Assembly: GCA_949361645.1 (NCBI GenBank) | Contig: OX442416.1 | Span: 3,525,629 to 3,589,628 of the forward strand | Length of the DNA: 64,000 nt | Direction of reading: 5' to 3' | Origin: Spongilla lacustris | Taxonomy: Eukaryota; Porifera; Demospongiae; Spongillida; Spongillidae | Part shown: positions 36,927-48,138 of the stretch, in pieces | How positions within the stretch are numbered: position 1 is the stretch's first letter | Layout: each line of letters starts with the position of its first letter | Notes under the pieces: model-generated | The model's database searches: none | Seen by the model: only the letters and a program-made list of their open reading frames with translations | Told to the model about the DNA's origin: nothing | Program-made: the position numbers and the translations under genes

Positions 36927-37036
36927 GGACAGCTGCTGTGAATGTGCAGAAGACAGCGGTGGATTTGCGGACAGCTGCTGTGAATGTGCAGAAGACAGCG
37001 GTGGATTTGCAGACAGCTGCTGTGAATATGATAATG
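36927..37036. repeat. Short tandem repeat (~42-bp unit, 2.5 copies)
   Basis: The unit GACAGCTGCTGTGAATGTGC plus AGAAGACAGCGGTGGATTTG repeats 2-3 times at the N-terminal end of the copy E ORF and is translated as repeated FTAAVRKSTAVFCT. Confidence 0.85.
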
Positions 37037-37719
37037 GTACAGTAGGTAGTTGGATATTTTTTCAAATTGTGATTTCAGCCCCATATTATATATCGTTGGA
37101 AAGAGCAAAAATTCTACATTCCAAAAACACTTTATACTCATGGTTATGCGTTTTGTTGCGAGCACCACGCTATTCAAAAGATCAAAAATGAAATGATCGC
37201 AAATGTACGTGAATTAATAGGGTACGCGAAACAAAAACTGTCCCGGTTGAGTTTATAATCAGTACAGAGATATAAATAAGTGTGCAGCCTTAACCAAAAC
37301 TTTAAAATACATAGTATCACTAATATCATACATAGAGATGCATTGGATTTTGCTTCAATAAGTAACTAACGCTTACTATTGGTCATGATAAGAAGGAAGG
37401 TTATTCTGCCAAATAGTACACATAACTATACGTACTGAATTATGGTACTAACTGATGAAATCTACACAAATCAAACTGCCAGTACAATTTTCAATGCAAA
37501 AAAAAATCAAACACACTACACTATGTACAATCAAGCGTATTCATGTTTTAAATTAAGATCCCCAGCAATGTAATCTGCTAACAGCCCATATATTGTCATT
37601 CTCTCTTAAAACCCCTTCAATAACAGGACTTATATTAGTTATAGGTACCGGCATGGTATTCTAAACAGCAATAGACTGCTTTACGACAAGCAACATTATA
37701 AGTTTTTTCATCCTTTTTA

Positions 37720-38604
37720 GAATTTATTCTTTTTGAAGAGATTCTTACAAGCCAGCTCCTCCAACTGAGATTGAAGCATGTCATTTTCAATTTTCATGTG
37801 GCGCATTTTTTCTTTTAAGTCTTTAATTTCCTTCTTCCATTTCTGCTCATTCATCTTATAGGATTTGTGGTAGGTATATCTCAATGCAACAAGTTATCTT
37901 TTTAACTGTTTTGCTTCACTGTGATGGCTTCCTTGCTTTAATGGCAAATTTTCCTGCGTCAACTTCTTAATCATTGAATTGTTTTTATTATTTATTTATT
38001 TTGCACTTAGCAATTTAGAACGGAGTGTTTTTTCAATATTTGACTTTCTATTTGAAAATAGCGGTTTTGCATTTTAACACTGGCAAGTACTCGAAGCTTT
38101 GCTTTGAGAACCTCATTTGATGTCATTAACTTCCTTAAAGAACTTTTTCTTTCCCCAAATTCAGTGCAGCTAGATCTAAGGTTTATTGGTATGGAGCAGG
38201 TGGTGCCCGTTAGACTAGTGTGCAGAGCACTGACTGCATGATGAAAGTAGATTTTTGAATGTATTTGTTTAGGATTCATTTAAAGGCAATTCAAATTTCA
38301 GATTAAGATAAAAAACAATATCTTCCCAGGTTCTAGTAAGATGCTTCTTCATATCATTGATAGTTTGAAGTACACGCTTAATGAAAGTGCACAATGCATT
38401 AATGTTCACATCTTGTCCTGGTGCTAGTTTTGCCACTATCTTGGCTTTTTCCATAGGTTTGGCATTTTTTAGGTTGGTGTTGATGTACAACACTAAGTCA
38501 TTTCTTATTTCAGGAGCTAGAAGGGATCCATGCTCACTCACATCCTTTTTATAATCCTTAATGAGCCTCCTTAGATCAATAACTTTCTTCATTCTAAATA
38601 GCAA
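37720..38604 (-). pseudogene. Decayed intronless gene with C-terminal coiled coil, unknown
   Basis: Three consecutive open stretches are seen: 38269-38604 (start MLFRMKKVIDLRRLIKDYKK), 38007-38279 in another frame, and about 37720-37880 with a heptad-rich stretch (KEIKDLKEKMRHMKIENDML). Together they look like one ORF of about 290 residues broken by frameshifts and stops. I do not recognise the family. It could be a single-ORF transposable element protein or a processed pseudogene. Confidence 0.4.
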
Positions 38605-39309
38605 TGGTTGCGCACATGCGCATCATTCATACATGTAATGCCCGTATGGATGCATGCATCTAATTAAACATGAATACTTGGCTTGAAAAAAACAGGGCTT
38701 GGGCATCATCGAATTACAATGTTACAACAATAGAAATAAAATGATTTGTTAAGTCTTCAAATTAACTTCATTTACAACTTAGTTGATTGACGAATGGGGT
38801 GTGCAATTTTATTGTAAGGAATGGTTATGTGCTTATGCTTTGCAGACAAAGAATCCAAGTTAACCTACTTAGTTCAAGTATATATAAACATGCGTGTCCT
38901 TTTTTCATGCAGACCAACACAAAACGCCTGGGTAGTTAAAGCACCCCTTGGGCATCATCCAAGCGTCCTCATACTTTGTAATATGATGATTCGATGCCTA
39001 ACTTAAATATATATCCTGTGATGGTTGGTTCACAATCAGAGTCAAGATTCATTCCCAAAATTATACTACGAATTCAATGCGTAAAAAAAAATAGATCAAG
39101 AACCAGCTCGAAATTAGGCAATGGCGTTTCATTCTACAACAAATCGGCTTACTAAATCAAGCTATGCAGTCGGACCAACCTCGCAGATATTTCTTCGCTT
39201 CTATAAGACCTTTTCCAACTTTACGAAATACGTGTCCAGTTTCGACGTAGTTTTAGATCATCAATTTACGGACCCACTTACGCGATAACGGATTTATCCA
39301 AGTACCTAA

Positions 39310-40055
39310 TAATGGAGAGCCTGGAGGAGGCAGATCATCTACGGTCGGGGAAGGCATCGTTGATAGAGGAGGAATTACTTGTAACGAGGGTTGCGACGCC
39401 TGAGCCGATGAGCATGAAGGCGATAGGCAGTGTTGGTGGTTACGAAGTAACTTTCGAAAACGTACTACGTAAATTTACACATTTACTTAAATTTACGGAT
39501 TTACGGACTTACGTGCATAGCTTGCTAGTCATGCATGCGCTTCTCGATTCGCGATAAATGTGGGCTTTAGCGCGCGATATATGATTGAACGTTAGAGCGA
39601 TACACGATTGAACGATTAAGCACCAAAAAACTGTGTTAGTTAGTCCAGAAAGCGTCGTGGCCTCTGAAGCGGGCATCCTGATCTTGCTGTTCTTGCTCTA
39701 TTTCTTCCTCTAGTGTGATGCGTTCTGTTACCTCTTCTACACATTCATGTTCAACATCTACAGACATATTTTAAAAACCTCACGTGACTCGTGACGCAAT
39801 CAGTTACGCACCGCTTTGATGGATATACGATCGAAATTTACTTATCCGTAAATTTCGCAACTACGTAACCACCAACGCTGGCGATAGGATAGGGAGCAGC
39901 GGCTGCAGCGATGTCTCAAATGCTGTGGGCCTAATCGAAGCGTTAGAACACTTACCTTTCCTTCCTGGGTAGCAGTCGATGCAGATTTTCGTGCCTTTAG
40001 CACAGGTGCAACCCTTACAAAGCGCTCTCTTGCCATTGCAGCTGCAGCAAGGCAT
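39310..40055 (-). pseudogene. N-terminal fragment of the R2-like retroelement family
   Basis: The start MPCCSCNGKRALCKGCTCAK followed by CIDCYPGRKGKCSN matches in cysteine spacing the N-terminal motif of copy C near 27045. The fragment continues at low complexity, is cut by a hAT MITE (39428-39880), and runs on to about 39310. A gtaagt sequence within the motif (about 39955) is probably coincidental. Confidence 0.5.
39428..39880. mobile_element. 453-bp hAT-type MITE with 8-bp TSD
   Basis: The ends CAGTGTTGGTGGTTACG and CGTAACCACCAACGCTG are inverted repeats. The flanks are identical 8-mers GCGATAGG (39420-39427 and 39881-39888). CAGTG ends and an 8-bp duplication define hAT. There is no transposase. 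Confidence 0.92.
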
Positions 40056-40867
40056 TCTACGCCATTTTTCTATTATTATTATTGATTAAATTTTCAATAG
40101 GCAAGTGGAATTTTGATTTAAAATTCTGATTGCTACGTGACGTCACGTCCGGAGTACACGTAGTTGCTTGAGTCCTATGCCAAACTGTCCACGTAAGCCT
40201 TAGTAAAGTTTCTGAGGGTAATGTATTCAAGCTTTTTTAAAAATCTCATTTGTTTACACTCGCAAAAATAGTTTGCAATCATCTTCGTCAAGAGTCAATT
40301 CCAGCATAACGCTTTGTGAAGACGACATTCCTGGTGCAGTGCTGCCTGAACCGTTAGAGAATCACAACGTAGCAGGCTAGCAGCACTCAAATGGTGGCTT
40401 CTTTGCCGTGGAATAAAAGTCAAAATTATGTTGTATAGGAAAAAAGGATATAATAGAAAGAATCAGGAAAGCTATATACCCGGTACAAGATATAAAAACA
40501 TTCTCTCTGACAACATAGAATTTGAAGACAATGGTGCGCGGGTGTAAAAAGGAAGGGAACAAGGGATCGGATCAACAACGATGGTGCAATTTTTTTTAAA
40601 TAGTCCTTTACAATGTAATTACTTAGCAACGTATAATCATAGATATTTGAAACCTCTCACGTGATCCATTAGGACTCGTACAACATTTATTTGCAATCCG
40701 CGTTTCGCTTTTTCGGTGCGTGGGCGTATAGTTATCCTGGCTTTTGAGGCTTTTCTAGCACTTAACGCATGTTTTACTGGTAAGAAGTGTTCGTATAGGT
40801 TATTTGTCAATCTGTATACAACCCTACTCATTGTTAGGGCAGGTTGAACGTTGATTATAGTTCATAG

Positions 40868-41510
40868 ACGGCTTTGTGCGACTGTATCGTGAGTATGGTA
40901 AGTCGTATAGGAACCGTCTAAGCAGTTTCAGATACCTCACTACGAAAGCTATGAGGTTGACTAACCTACATGTATCTGTAGCGTGTAGTTCCTAGCGTGT
41001 GTGGTGTTAGCTGCTATATAAGGCCCACTGTTTGTGCGACTGTAACACGTTTTCATATGCACGCCTGTAAGATTAAAAGACTGAAAAGTGTAGTGCACAC
41101 ATCGTGGTGTATGGTGAAGTGTATCTTTTAGCTTGTCGTACTATGTTTGAGCTTGTGTTAAAATTTTTGGGTAACATGTTATAATTGACTTATATACACA
41201 GCAAGGCTTTGTGCGACTGTATCGTGAGTACGGTAAGTCGCATAGGAACCATCTAAGCAGTTTCTGATACTTCCCTACGAAAGCTATTAGGTTGCCAACG
41301 TACATCTGTCATATGTCTGTAGTGTTCTGTGTTCAGCTCGTTCGTAGAATGTAGGGTGTTCGGTGCTATCAGTGTAATGCCCACTGTTGTTTGTGGGACC
41401 ACGTTTTTATATGCACGCCTGTTAAGTAGAAGACTGAAAAGTGGAGTTCACATGTCGTGGTGTATATGGGGATGTGCGTACTATATGAGATTGCATTAAA
41501 AAATAATAAT
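40868..41510. repeat. Tandem duplication (~345-bp unit) in the copy B loop
   Basis: Two units both begin GGCTTTGTGCGACTGTATCG, continue with TAAGTCG(t/c)ATAGGAACC, and share GCACGCCTGT and CGTGGTGTAT later. They start near 40868 and 41212. No ORF spans them. Strong conservation of the first 60 bases suggests a constrained or recently copied segment. Confidence 0.8.
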
Positions 41511-41944
41511 TCGTAACAGACTTATACACAGCTAGCCATAAACCCCCAACTAACGACCACTTCCGGCGAAACTCGGACTGCATGTGGCTAATGACATTAA
41601 TTGCTGGGTTTCCAATCCATGTATCAAATATCTATGGTATAATGTACGTACTACAAGAGTGCTAAATATAGGACTATTAAATTTTTTTGTACCATCGTTG
41701 ATCCCTTGTTCCCTTCCTTTTTACACCACCATTGCCTTCAAATCCTATATACCACTAACTTTCTCAGAGAGAATGTTTTTATATCTTGTTTCATTCCTTT
41801 TTTATTTTTATAAGTGACTACTAGGTGTGCATGTACTTTGCAACCCGTACATACTAGTACAATGTAGAAGTAAATACAATTGTATGATTAAAATCCAGCC
41901 GTTGTAATTTCCATGTTTATTGCCTAGCAACACATAGTTTATAG

Positions 41945-42262
41945 TTATGTTACATTTGTTGCTGTTCTAGTTCCAAACTCGCGCGCCAAGCTTTCCCTCT
42001 TAAAAGCTCGTTTCTCGTCTGAGTTCAGTTCATAACGCCGCCTCTTAGAAGCTCGCACCGCAACTAAATTCTTTTCCTGTCGCCACCTCTTAGAAGCTCG
42101 GTTTGACTTCAGATTTGCTATGTACTGCATGTCAGTAGAAGATTCCCGCCTTTGTTCAACATCAGCATCGTAACGAATTCGGGAGGACTCTAATTCGTCG
42201 CCTCGATTATGGAGGTATTCCTCTTGTCGCTTAGCTTTCCTCTTTCGTTCCCGTGAAGGCAT
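41945..42262 (-). CDS. Basic repeat-rich protein of Helitron-like copy B
   Basis: A 105-residue ORF from MPSRERKRKAKRQEEYLHNR to TNVT. It is homologous over its whole length to the protein at 5004-5321, with about four of five residues identical, one offset pair of single-residue indels and no stop. A longer ORF extends 20 codons upstream to 42322, but the start at 42262 is shared by both copies. Function unknown. Confidence 0.5.
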   Translation of the reverse strand: MPSRERKRKAKRQEEYLHNRGDELESSRIRYDADVEQRRESSTDMQYIANLKSNRASKRWRQEKNLVAVRASKRRRYELNSDEKRAFKRESLAREFGTRTATNVT

Positions 42263-42793
42263 TTTGACAACGCTATACCATAAAATTCTAAAAATTCTAA
42301 TCATGCATATAGGTATTGTCATGGGAACGCTTGTGTTTGGTACTCTGAAACTTTATGCCAAGGTAAATTCTAATTCTACATCTATTGGCGTAATTGGCAC
42401 TCATTAAAACTGTTCGTAACGCTTGTCTTTGGTACTCGGACGTAATTATTGCTTTATACCAAACACGCGTATATCTGACCATAAGGGGCAGACGGTAGGT
42501 AAATTCTACATCTACTGGTGTAACTGGCGCTCTTTAAAACCTTTCCTATCTCGAGTTATACTCGCCCATAAAGATGACGACTATGGACAAATGACGGTCT
42601 GGGAACGAGAACTACGAGCTTTTTTTATTCTCTTAAAGTAAACGGTCTGGCGACTTGAACAAAACATGAAAATGATCGTATTTCCAATGTGGCTCGATAG
42701 CAATAAAGAGGTACACTATCCGTTTCTCGGTTCGTGAGTTATACGCGGGTCGCGTTTTTAAAATGATATTCATGATACGGCACAAATCGGCGC

Positions 42794-44929
42794 ACGCGTG
42801 CAACACCTGTGTATGTCTGTATTACACCATTAGTATTTGCGTAGATTAACTCCAAAAACTACGCAAAGACTGTAAGCAGTTAACAGCCTAAGTTTTGAGA
42901 CCTTGCCTCTGTGCATGTAATATAAAACGGCTATAGAGTATAGTGCAGCCAAGGCCACTTGTGATAGCCGTTATAAACTACGTAGTACGGGTTAGCTGAA
43001 ACCAGTTATTGCCTTTATTTGATTTGATCTTATATGTGGTCACAAATTTTTTGTGTGGCAGGAAGGGATAATCTAACGACACCCACTGAAACCATGTTCA
43101 TGAAAAACTTCAAATTGGTATAATTTTTCATTGGTTTGTGGTATAACCTCACCCAAAATAAACACCTATTTGACGCCTATTTGCGTCTACTCGGTTAATA
43201 CCGACGTTTTACTTGTGAAGGGATCGAATTTAATGTAATTAACTAGCAGCAATTGCTCAGCTACTTAAATTGATATATGCGCGCTTGTATCATAGATTTT
43301 ATACGGAAGGCATTGGAAAAAAGGACGTTTTAACACCAATTAACAGGTTCCATCAATGTAGTAGGAAATAAAATGGTGGAATCAATTGATTGCAATTCAG
43401 TAACTGTTGTTGGTAACTTACTTAAACAAAGAGTCGAACACATGTACTTTCCTATATCTAAAGGCGGAAAGGCTATCCTATTGGACGCTGTACATCAAGT
43501 TTTCCTTTCGTAATTCGTCTTACTTGCAAGTCGCAATCGTGAATCGACGGTGTCCTCCCATTCACACCTGACCAATGAGAAACATAAAGAGTTAGTGTGG
43601 AAGTACGTTGTCCACACACCAGGTCGTCTATATATATATGATCAGTACACAACCAGAAAAAGGAATAAAATAGGCCTCAGCACGCGCTGTACGCCCACAA
43701 CCAACCACACACATGTCAAAATGGTTATCGGCGTACTAAGTGCATTAGAGACAAAACCAACCGAGGTCGATTTGTCGTAGTAAGATCTCATCGATTATGC
43801 ACAAACATAGCCAATGCGACTAAGCTGTCGTTATCTGTAAGCCCACAAAGGCATCGCTAACACACGGAACGCGGTTCTATTGAAAAACTCGCGTCTGAAT
43901 ACATTTACAGTCAGACACACGTAATATCCATACCTCTCAAGCAAGTCGCATAGCACCAAAGAAAGGCTCAAACTAGACAAATGTCGCGAGTAACGTGGTC
44001 GCTAAGAAAGTGTTTATTGATACGACACTGACGGCCCGAAGCTAGGATAATGCAATGTATTGCAGCACGTGATCCGTTTCCATACGATTGCCCCACTCAA
44101 TTGTCACAGATACTCGTGTGTTTTGAAGGCTGCATGCCGATCCTTTCTACGAATCGCTTAATCCATATTCGTCTTCTTTCTCATTTTCGATGGAAACGAT
44201 ACGTCGAACACTCACTACCTCGATTTCTACAACCAAAACTGATAACACCTCATACACACGTTGCCTCATCAACTATATATATTCATCATTTTAAGTCACG
44301 CGCTTTTAGGGGTACGCCTTCTCACCGAAATCATCTATATCGCACTATCCTAGTCTATAGAAATCCGCACCAACGCACGGGCCATGGCCAGCCTATAGCT
44401 ACGTTAGACGTTTTTAACTGGTAATATGTGCGCGTGCATATACCTTAAGATATTAGATGTCCCAGCTGAACATGCACCCTTGTGTATTCCAGTAACACTT
44501 CCATGCAGGGCCTCAAACCTAACACCCCTCGGGCCTTTTTTCTAACAGTGTAGTTATTCATGATGTCAAAAGAAGACGTTCCGTTGCCTATACGAAACAT
44601 ACATGTATGTACCTCATAACTAAATAGTTAGTGTATGTATACGGCCATTAACCACATATGGGTTAATGAAGTAGGGCTTCATTTTTACCGCATGCACGTA
44701 TGTTTATCCACTTTGCCGGCGCGCGCGTGCATGGCTATAGCGTGGGATCTAAGGGGTGACAAGGACTTGTAAGCCTTACTCTTCTCGTGTTGTTACTCGC
44801 GCTAAAGAGTACAATCACATTAGTTATACCTTTTAGGTAGCAGTTGTTGTATGGTTTGATCGGTATTTATGAAGTCCTCCCGGTAGGGCTACGAATTACA
44901 ACCGACTGGAAGAGAAACTGTGAGCAAGA
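42794..44929. other. Unannotated spacer
   Basis: ORFs of up to 124 codons occur (for example 44050-44424 on the plus strand), but they lack family resemblance, repeats or splice context. I see no supported gene. The end of this stretch must hold the promoter of the Cys-rich gene at 44930; no motif could be assigned. Confidence 0.5.
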
Positions 44930-45474
44930 ATGATGGCTTCTAGCTGCTGTGTTTTAGTCTTGCTGTTGCATGTGGCGACAGCTTCCTCAGAAGGTTAATT
45001 TATCAGTTTTTTTTGTATGCTTTAGCGCTTGACTATTCGTTTTTCTATCACGCAGATACTACTGTCGGCCAAAAAATCTGTAATATCGCGTGCATCAAGC
45101 CGCCATGCGATAACCCCCTCCCGCCGCCCGCTGGGGAATGCTGTCCAGTGTGCCCTCACAAAGTCTGCAATATCGCGTGCATCAAGCCGCCATGCGATAA
45201 TCCCCTCCCCCCGCCCCCCGGGGAATGTTGCCCCGTCTGTCCTCCAAAAATCTGCACAGCCTTGTGCATCAAGCCGCCGTGCTTGCATCCTCGTCCCCCT
45301 CCTCCCGGAGAGTGCTGTCCCGTGTGCCCTCGCCCAAAACACCTGGACTGCAGTCACGTGAGATGCGCGAAGCCACCCTGCGACAATCCCATCCCTCCGG
45401 GCAAGGGCCACTGCTGCGCTCGTTGCCCTAAGCCCACTGCTCCTGCTCGGCTGGAGTACAGCGACATCTATTAA
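44930..45474 (+). CDS. Secreted four-repeat cysteine-rich protein (VWC/antistasin-like), two exons
   Basis: Exon 1 (44930-44993) encodes a signal peptide, MMASSCCVLVLLLHVATASS. The donor is GAAG|gttaat, a 62-bp intron ends cacgcag, and exon 2 (45056-45474) joins in frame as E-D-TTVGQKIC. The mature protein of about 140 residues has four tandem units with six cysteines each, spacing C-x3-C-x4-C-x10-CC-x2-C, with PPCDNPLPPPPGECCPVCP as the core. Units 1 and 2 are almost identical in DNA, indicating a recent duplication; unit 4 is diverged and followed by an APARLEYSDIY tail. The pattern resembles von Willebrand factor C and antistasin-like domains of secreted matrix proteins or protease inhibitors; which one is undecided. 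A possible ATTAAA signal is at 45593. Confidence 0.85.
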
Positions 45475-46204
45475 TTGCTCCAAAAACTATAACTGGTTGA
45501 ATGTGCTTATAGTGCTATATGTATACATATAAGTGTGATTGCGTAGCGCATATTGCATGCATTGTCAGATCTGCTGATCTATACATGTGTGTATTAAACA
45601 ACAGATAAAACACTGTCAACTGAGTAGCGTATCCACATTCAACGAGAGGCGCGGTTACTTAAATCGTTTGCATGTAATTAATCATCATCTGATCTGAATA
45701 GTTGTCAAGCGGCCATGCATGTCAGCATGTGTTTTGGGCGACTGCGGTTACAGTCACCATTATTGTGGTGGAGATCTTTTCCGCTTCGCATGATAGCACT
45801 ATAACGTAGACTAACTGATAAGTCTGCAGAAACACTCTCTTGTTTTTTTTTTACGGAAGACGCATGTAGGTTCACAATACACTCTCATGATATAGGTAAT
45901 GCACGATAGCTTTCCTTAGCATGCAAGCCGGCAACATCACAGCAAATTGACAAAACCTATTTGTGAATGCAGGAAGGTACGTCACAACACTGAGATGAGA
46001 AAGATTATATAACATGTATAATCTAAAGGCTAGATAGAACAGTTAGGCGAACCGGGCGATTCGCCTGGAGCCCCCACCTGCATGATATATAATGCACGGG
46101 ACGAAATGACTACACTTCAGTTATGCATGTATGCGTTCACGTGAACCACAAGTATAAATACCGGTACCACAATTCGATACCTTTCCTGGGATTAGAAATT
46201 ATCT
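45475..46204. other. 3' flank of the Cys-rich gene and spacer
   Basis: Contains the probable 3' UTR to about 45620. Nothing else is supported. Confidence 0.5.
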
Positions 46205-46500
46205 TATATGTTTGGGACAGTTTCCGAGAAAATGTATCTTTGGCTCGCTTGCTCTCAATTTCCTCGCCTAACTCATCTGCTTGGCTATCTGTCGCACCTT
46301 AATTCCCCAAGGCTCAACCTTCATCTTGATCTCTCCGAGTTTCATGTTGCCATTAAGTGGTGGTTAGGCCTTCCTGTGAGTCAAGGACAGCTTTGTCCCC
46401 AATGCATGTCCCATTCCTCGGATAACTTTGGTCACCATAGCACCTCAGGTGGTGGTCTCCTCCTCTTCATAGATACCCTCCATCTGCTCTCTTGATGGCT
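46205..46500 (+). pseudogene. R2-like retroelement linker/CCHC fragment
   Basis: It reads LNSPRLNLHLDLSEFHVAIK WWLGLPV and then CPQCMSHSSDNFGHH, the linker and start of the CCHC knuckle found in copies B and D. The knuckle's last Cys is lost and the sequence then diverges. Both ends are truncated. Confidence 0.65.
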
Positions 46501-48138
46501 TTCCTTGATGGTAATTGGTACAAAGCCATTGTTTTGGTCTTGCTTCCCTCCACTGTTGGACAATATAGTTTCTAAATAAGAATTACACTCTTCAAAAATT
46601 ACTCTGAAAATGGCATACCAGCACAGCTATAGATGGTAGACATAAGCATAAGTTGGAATTGATTAAATCTCGACTTTAAGAACAGGAGTGAAATTTATCA
46701 CAAAACCTTCAGCCTTCATTGAAGCAAATGTTTAACGTGGATGGTGTCCAAAGATCTACACGTGTGGCCCGGATCATAAACAATTAATTTAGTGCCTATA
46801 TCCTTCTCCTCTCTTGAGCACGGAGCTAGGTCACTTAGTTTACTTTTCCAAAACGATACAGCTGCCTCATATTTGTATTTCTCTTCAACAGCTTTCTTGA
46901 GAACTGAACTGAATTAACAGTGGCCTGTGTATGTAACATACAATTATAATTAGGAATATCTTTCACAATGCTAAGGGTATCATACATAGCACATACAACC
47001 TTTATAGATGAATCAGTAGGCATACGATTAAAAATAAGACCCCACATGCCTTCAGCAAGTCATCTTTAAACGCAACAGAGCATTCATAAAAATAAAAAAA
47101 AAACATCCGCATGTCACACAATAGTAAAAATAACGGGTACCTTGTACGCGCTCCTTTCGATGGACAATGCATATGATTTCTTCATCCCAAAGACGCCTCT
47201 GCTCCTATGCAAGGATAGACTTATTTCGTTCGTTAATAGACTTGGAGATTGCATCGAAGGGCATTGCTGGAATAACTGCATGGATGATCCTAACGAGTTT
47301 TTGGAGTACATGGGCATTGCTGATAGAACTGGAAGATCCTGATGAGTAGCCCATTTGGCTGAGTCGGGGCATTGCTGGAAGATCCTGATGCGTGGCCGGG
47401 TGGGGCAGATGACGCGCCCTTGATGATAAGGGCGATGATAAGCAGAGTGTTCGGGATGCTGCGACTGGGAGTTAGCCTTCATAGGCGTCCGCTCATTTAT
47501 TTCCAAGGGGTGGGCACCGTAGAACCGGGGGGAGGGAGGGGCTCAAGGCAATTAAGGTCATGACCCCTCCCGTAGCGTAATAAAAAAAAAATGAAAATGC
47601 AATGTTACGCTTGGTTATTTTTATTACTATAATGAAAGCACCTAATTAAAATCATATATGTAAAGCAAGAACACGAACTGAGGATTGTCAATATCCACTC
47701 CAAGATTGTTCTGGACGTTGCGATAAAGCTGTTCCGAAGTTTGAGTTCAGCCATGTTTGGCAAGGGAAAATCGCTCGAGGCGGAAACTAGTCAGTGTGCA
47801 TCGACATTGGCATTGTGCTGTGTCATTGTGCAGCTGAACTTGTAAATGACCCTAGAATGCACTCCGCTTATTAATTTATTACTTATATACATAAAGTTGT
47901 TTGAAGTTAAAAGTGTTTATATTATGCACACGAGCAAATAAAGTTAACTATCAAGACAAGCGGTGAATGGATCCAATTAGTAAAATCTATGTACGACCTT
48001 TAGGCCAGAGAAACTAGGTTTTGTGTTCCGCGGCTTCCGCCTTTTAAGTTCCTATAAACATGTACATTTTAAAGCGGCCGAATATCTTTGTATGCGGCTG
48101 TTTTATCAGTTCATGTGACGTCAAAGATCACAATAAAA
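46501..48138. other. Unassigned stretch
   Basis: There are overlapping ORFs on both strands at 47114-47563 (for example 130 codons minus, 66 codons plus). The plus-strand text repeats GGCATTGCTGGAAGATCCTG-like phrases at about 47260-47390, which points to local duplication rather than a known protein. I do not recognise a gene. Confidence 0.4.

Larger units (their letters stand above)
33441..37065 (-). mobile_element. R2-like non-LTR retrotransposon, near full length (copy E)
   Basis: The 320-codon ORF 36103-37065 holds a C2H2-type finger (CIVAGCQEHIAPTMWRSHMN..H) and a C-x2-C..H-x3-C finger (CTHCLHLVAVSRLASHLEKC), matching the N-terminal finger pattern of R2-type elements. Reverse transcriptase follows after a frameshift near 35880 (ACGPSGLRIQHLLDAA; VQQGDPLGPLLFSIVLHK). 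It is split by the element 34239-35274 and resumes with FLDD in place of the usual Y-x-DD. The endonuclease (RPADVLVNNWHLGKPADFDL) and tail end at 33441. It is the best-preserved copy in the window but inactive. Confidence 0.87.
40486..42793 (-). mobile_element. Helitron-like element, copy B (inverted relative to copy A)
   Basis: From high to low coordinates: homology to copy A starts near 42793 (ATTTGTGCCGTATCATG), the basic ORF follows (42262-41945), then the hairpin arm (41795-41680), then about 1.1 kb of extra loop, then the opposite arm ending CTTG at 40486 before a T, as in copy A. The first ~30 bases with the small hairpin found in copy A are missing. The loop holds a ~345-bp tandem duplication. 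Confidence 0.65.

Noticed and set aside
39955..39990. Host gene exon ending at the gtaagt after the Cys-rich motif
   Set aside because: The same cysteine pattern is present in retroelement copy C, and no partner exon was found, so a retroelement fragment is more likely.
43550..43780. 76-codon plus-strand ORF
   Set aside because: No domain, no repeat relationship and no neighbouring exon; it is treated as chance.
44050..44424. 124-codon plus-strand ORF
   Set aside because: No recognisable family, no splice context and no paralogue in the window. Length alone is not enough in this DNA.
45022..45483. 153-codon ORF on the minus strand
   Set aside because: It is the antisense of the Cys-rich gene exon 2. 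The plus frame has a signal peptide, an intron and regular cysteine repeats; the minus frame has none.
47114..47506. 130-codon minus-strand ORF
   Set aside because: It overlaps plus-strand ORFs of similar quality and contains local duplications; neither strand gives a recognised protein.
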